DNA from: Triparma columacea
Lineage: Eukaryota; Sar; Bolidophyceae; Parmales; Triparmaceae
Direction: 5' to 3'
Assembly: GCA_030267965.1 (NCBI GenBank)
Contig: BRYA01000532.1
Coordinates: 6,200 to 39,466 of the forward strand
DNA: 33,267 nucleotides
The notes under the pieces are model-generated. The model was not told where the DNA came from. It worked only from the letters and a program-made list of their open reading frames with translations, and made no database searches. Shown here piece by piece: positions 30,701 to 33,267 of the stretch. The translations under genes and the position numbers were made by a program. Positions within the stretch are counted from its first letter, which is position 1; every line of letters starts with the position of its first letter.

Positions 30701-32137
30701 ATCACTAGTATGACCGATTTGCTAACTGATGTGTATGTGACATACATGTTTTGGGATGATAAGAAGTATGGGTACTATGAGGCTTCTTTGGCAAGTTTGG
30801 CAGTGTCAATGGGGATTCAAATGCTTATGGTTTACTTACAGAACAGGAAGTTGGGGATGTTGAGGGTGCTAAGGGAATGGTTTCCTATTTTGATTGGATT
30901 TAAGCCTGCTGTTGATGCTTACAGGGTTGCAAAGGGAGAAAAAGCACAGGCTGGGCAAATAGTTGATGCTATGGCTGAGTTGACATTCATGAAAGTGATT
31001 GAGATGTTTGCTGAAGCAATACCTGGAGTGATTATCCAACTTATGGCTATTGCATCAAATGATGGGGATGCTGCAGATGCAGCTTGGCTATCACTTTCAG
31101 TTTCAGCACTGACAACAGGCTTTGCATCAGCAACCATCAGTTATGACTTTGATACTGACCCAGTGAAGAGAGAGCAAGTGCCTGACTTTTATGGTTATGT
31201 GCCTTCAAATCCCACCAGAAGATCTATTATATTTGTCACAATGATGTTCTTCAGTGCGTGTATGCTTGTGGTAAGGTGCATGACAATAGTTGTATTAGGG
31301 CTACTTGGTGGTAGATGGGTCTCTCTCTATGTTGGGGCTGACCTTGGTCTGTATTTGTTTATTAAGATCTTGAGAAGAGACTTTTGGTATTGGATTCCTG
31401 TAGGAGGAAATGCTGAGATTGTGATGAGCATTGTTGGTAGATTACTGGTGAAAGTTGTGACAGACTTTACATCAATTGTGCAGTTTAGGCATCCTAATGA
31501 GGTTGGAGGGATGTATTGGATGTTTGGATTTGTGTTAACGACGGGAAGTCTTCCAGTAGCTATAATTATAGCTGAAAGGGGAGATGTTGCAGAAGAGGGG
31601 CTTAAACTGGCATGGAAAGTATTTGGAATATTTATACCATGTGCAGTTATTTTGTTTGCTGTATTTCCCTTTATCATTGAGAGAAAATACTGGCACACTT
31701 TCTACAGCTTACAAAGGGGTAAGGACTTAACAGTAAAGAACTTTCAAGAGGGAACTGATGATGTAAAAGCAAAGTACACTTTTAAGTACTCAAAACACCA
31801 TTGGAAGGCAAATGAAAAGGAGGTCAGAGCTTGGGTAGAGGCAAATTGGGATAGATGGGAGGAGGAGAAGCCAGATTGGTTAGATGATGCTATGAGAGCA
31901 AGAGTGCCAGTTGAATATATTCCAGGAGCAGGAGATGCTAGAAGGAGAGAGAGTGTCAGGAGAGCAAGTGTTGATGCTGAGGCTGAGGGTGGTCTAGTAG
32001 GTGCTTTGAGAGCAAGTGTTAGGAGAGCAAGTGTTGGAGGCGCTGATGGTGGAGTTATTATAGGGGTAGCAGTTGGGAAAGCTAAAGTAAGCAGTGTTGT
32101 GCCTATAGAAGATGATGAGAATGACAGAGGAGGATAA
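24721..32137 (+). CDS. Giant START-like/polytopic membrane protein (2449 residues, tandem membrane modules)
   Basis: Exons 24721-26710 and 26778-32137 join in phase 1 over a 67-bp GT-AG intron. The join is supported because it lies inside a START-like segment and restores CTAEEAAAWYFLL. The N-terminal half (to about residue 1220) carries four or five START/SRPBCC-like segments (about 110-275, 390-620, 640-850, 866-1052 and a shorter one near 1095-1175), judged by repeated W-F-V strands, RLFEMWFVWKE / REFLMHFIWKRD blocks and helix-3 type IAPRFLAQV. START-like domains bind lipids or sterols. The C-terminal half holds two copies of one membrane module (about 1320-1700 and 1940-2318), each with 7-9 hydrophobic helices and FMKVIEMFAEAIPGVIIQL, weakly like XK-related scramblases. 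Each copy is followed by RRRESVRRASV, PKA-like sites. Function is unknown; a membrane lipid-handling role is inference. The gene lies next to the telomere. Confidence 0.84.
28741..30190 (+). repeat. Membrane module copy 1 (tandem duplication within giant gene)
   Basis: Copy 1 covers the membrane helices and the RRxS tail. It aligns with copy 2 at an offset of about 1848 bp (for example, the word TTTAAGCCTGCTGTTGATGC at 29051 and 30899). Protein identity is high through WFPILIGFKPAVDAYRVA, EMFAEAIPGVIIQLMAIA and RHPNEVGG. Confidence 0.9.
30601..32036 (+). repeat. Membrane module copy 2 (tandem duplication within giant gene)
   Basis: Copy 2 is the telomere-proximal partner of 28741-30190. It keeps the same order of helices and again ends in RRESVRRASVDAEAEGG, so the linker and phosphosite tail were duplicated together with the helices. 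Synonymous positions have diverged, so the event is not recent. Confidence 0.9.
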
Positions 32138-32724
32138 ACTTAGTTGAGAATCGAATACGATTTGAAACTAATAGAAATATGTGATGTGCGAGAGAAGATG
32201 TAGTTGGAGAGTACATAAATAAGCGGTTACATACTGTCAGGAGAATTAAAGGTTTTTTAAGTTCTTGCTATTTAGTTTTCGCTCTTTAGAAGTTTGTTAT
32301 GATAAAGAGTGTTGTTGGATGTTGGGCTGGGAGACTGAGGGTAAGAGAAGGGAGTGTGTGGGGAGAGTATTGTGTAGGTAAGTTGAAGGGAGAGAAGAAG
32401 GGAGGAAAAGAGAGGAGTGAGGCTGATAGGGGGTCGTGTAGTTGTTTTGCAGGGAGGTTCAGCATTAAGAAATTGTAATTTAGTTAAAGGTTGGTATCAG
32501 GAGAGATGAAGGATGAATCAGATGAGAGGGGGACAGGAGGCAGTACAGGTTAGAAATGTGAGAAAGGCAGGTAAAGGCAGTGGAAGAGGGTGGAGTTGGA
32601 TGGTTGAGGATAAATAAATGGGGGTTTATGTGGTTGTTGAGGGGAGAGAGAAGTTGAGAGGATAAAGAAGTTAAGAGGAGGGTATAAGGTAGAGTGGTGT
32701 GTGAGTGTGTGATTGTGTGATTGT

Positions 32725-33000
32725 GTGAGTGTGTTAGAGGAGGTGATATGAGAGAGTAGGGGAGAGGAGAGTATGAAGTATAGTGGTGTGTGGGTTGGGA
32801 GTGTTTGAGTGTGTGAGTGTGTTAGAGGAGTTGAGAGGAGAGAGTAGGGGAGAGAAGAGTATAAGGTAGAGTGATGTGTGTGTGTGTGTGTGAGAGGAAG
32901 GGAATGTGTGTATGAGTGTGTTAGAGGAGTTGAGAGAAAATAGTAGGGAAGAGAAGAGTATTATGTGGAGTGGTATGTGGGTATGCGAGTGTGAGTGTGT
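32725..33000 (+). repeat. Degenerate about 90-bp subtelomeric repeat
   Basis: Three related units start with (G/A)TGAGTGTGTTAGAGGAG at 32725, 32813 and 32912 (spacings 88 and 99 bp) and continue with GAGAGTAGGGGAGAG-type and AAGAGTAT-type blocks. A fourth, partial match to the block end occurs near 32672-32700. The units are diverged, with GTGTGT runs of variable length between them. Confidence 0.8.
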
Positions 33001-33020
33001 TAGTTTGTAGTAAAGGGAAT

Positions 33021-33065
33021 TAAAAAGAAGTAAAGAGGAGTAAAGAGAAGTAAAGAGAAGTAAAG
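33021..33065 (+). repeat. 10-bp minisatellite TAAAGAGAAG
   Basis: Four units at 33021, 33031, 33041 and 33051 (TAAAAAGAAG, TAAAGAGGAG, then two TAAAGAGAAG), followed by a partial TAAAG. Like the outer arrays the unit is TAAAG-containing and C-free. Confidence 0.93.
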
Positions 33066-33131
33066 TGTAATTGAAGTTGTTAATGTGTGTGTGTGTTGGT
33101 GTAAGGGTAAGGTGTGTGTGAAGGTAGAGTT

Positions 33132-33203
33132 TGTAAAGGGTGTAAAAGGTGTAAAGGGTGTAAAGGTTGTAAAGGGTGTAAAGGGTGTAAAGGATGTAAA
33201 GGG
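33132..33203 (+). repeat. 9-bp telomere-adjacent minisatellite TGTAAAGGG, eight units
   Basis: Eight contiguous 9-bp units run from 33132 to 33203, five exact (TGTAAAGGG) and three with one change (TGTAAAAGG, TGTAAAGGT, TGTAAAGGA). The last unit ends in GGG directly against the first TTAGGG, so the array is in register with the telomere junction. Confidence 0.97.
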
Positions 33204-33267
33204 TTAGGGTTAGGGTTAGGGTTAGGGTTAGGGTTAGGGTTAGGGTTAGGGTTAGGGTTAGGGTTAG
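33204..33267 (+). repeat. Telomere, (TTAGGG)n
   Basis: Ten perfect TTAGGG units plus TTAG run to the end of the window, with the G-strand reading 5'-3' toward the end, the orientation expected for a right-hand chromosome end. No variant repeats are present, so the array is a real terminus rather than a decayed internal relic. TTAGGG is the repeat of many stramenopiles, animals and fungi. Confidence 0.97.

Larger units (their letters stand above)
32138..33131 (+). other. Subtelomeric non-coding region, cytosine-depleted plus strand
   Basis: No gene is visible after the giant protein's stop. Cytosine on the plus strand falls toward the end: after 32578 only one C (32986) remains through to 33267. 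The region is G/T/A only, with GTGTGT and GAGAGG words and degenerate minisatellites. The strand matches the telomere G-strand, which suggests one strand-biased process acts on the whole chromosome tip. Confidence 0.9.

Noticed and set aside
33132..33267. CRISPR-like array reading of the short tandem repeats
   Set aside because: Units are 6-10 bp without spacers, in a eukaryotic telomere context.

Overview
The window is eukaryotic nuclear DNA that runs into a chromosome end. The last 64 bases are uninterrupted TTAGGG repeats, and the protein-coding genes carry 13 short (67-231 bp) GT-AG introns that I placed by reading frame and family continuity. Gene content points to a flagellated single-celled eukaryote: an NME7-type axonemal nucleoside diphosphate kinase, a CFAP337/WDR49-like axonemal WD40 protein, a 7-transmembrane protein fused to a TKL-type kinase (an architecture known from oomycetes), a bactofilin, and large START-like/membrane proteins. 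I infer a marine stramenopile microalga (Parmales/Bolidophyceae or a relative). The lineage is inferred from gene content, not proven.

Layout from left to right. 1-2.9 kb: an acidic/basic nuclear-type protein with a Myb-like segment (probably 5'-truncated), a doubtful small ORF, and ribosomal protein eS30. 2.9-5.3 kb (minus strand): four-exon 7TM receptor-like kinase. 5.9-14.4 kb: NME7 (minus), bactofilin (plus), the 1454-residue CFAP337-like gene (minus) and a TPR gene (plus); the last two start 46 bp apart in divergent orientation. 14.4-17.7 kb: a small five-pass membrane protein, an alpha/beta hydrolase with a predicted mitochondrial leader, and an APH/ecdysteroid-kinase-like phosphotransferase with an internal duplication and an inverted repeat. 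17.8-21.3 kb (minus): a 1023-residue protein with two complete ATP-grasp modules. 21.9-24.3 kb: a coiled-coil protein with a glycine tail, and a small AGTRAP-like membrane protein. 24.7-32.1 kb (plus): a two-exon gene for a 2449-residue protein combining several START-like segments with two copies of a polytopic membrane module, each copy ending in RRxS-type sites. 32.1-33.3 kb: non-coding subtelomere that loses cytosine from the plus strand, carries 9-10 bp and about 90 bp minisatellites, and ends in telomere.

How the genes relate: NME7 and CFAP337 are flagellar components, and the bactofilin lies between them, which is suggestive but not proof of a shared role. The receptor kinase and the START/membrane giant are probably signalling or lipid-associated membrane proteins. 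The other genes look like ordinary housekeeping or metabolic genes. The most unusual items are the telomere-proximal START/membrane giant, the eukaryotic bactofilin, the double ATP-grasp enzyme, the intron-like inverted repeat in the phosphotransferase, and the almost complete absence of C on the telomeric G-strand over the last 689 bases.
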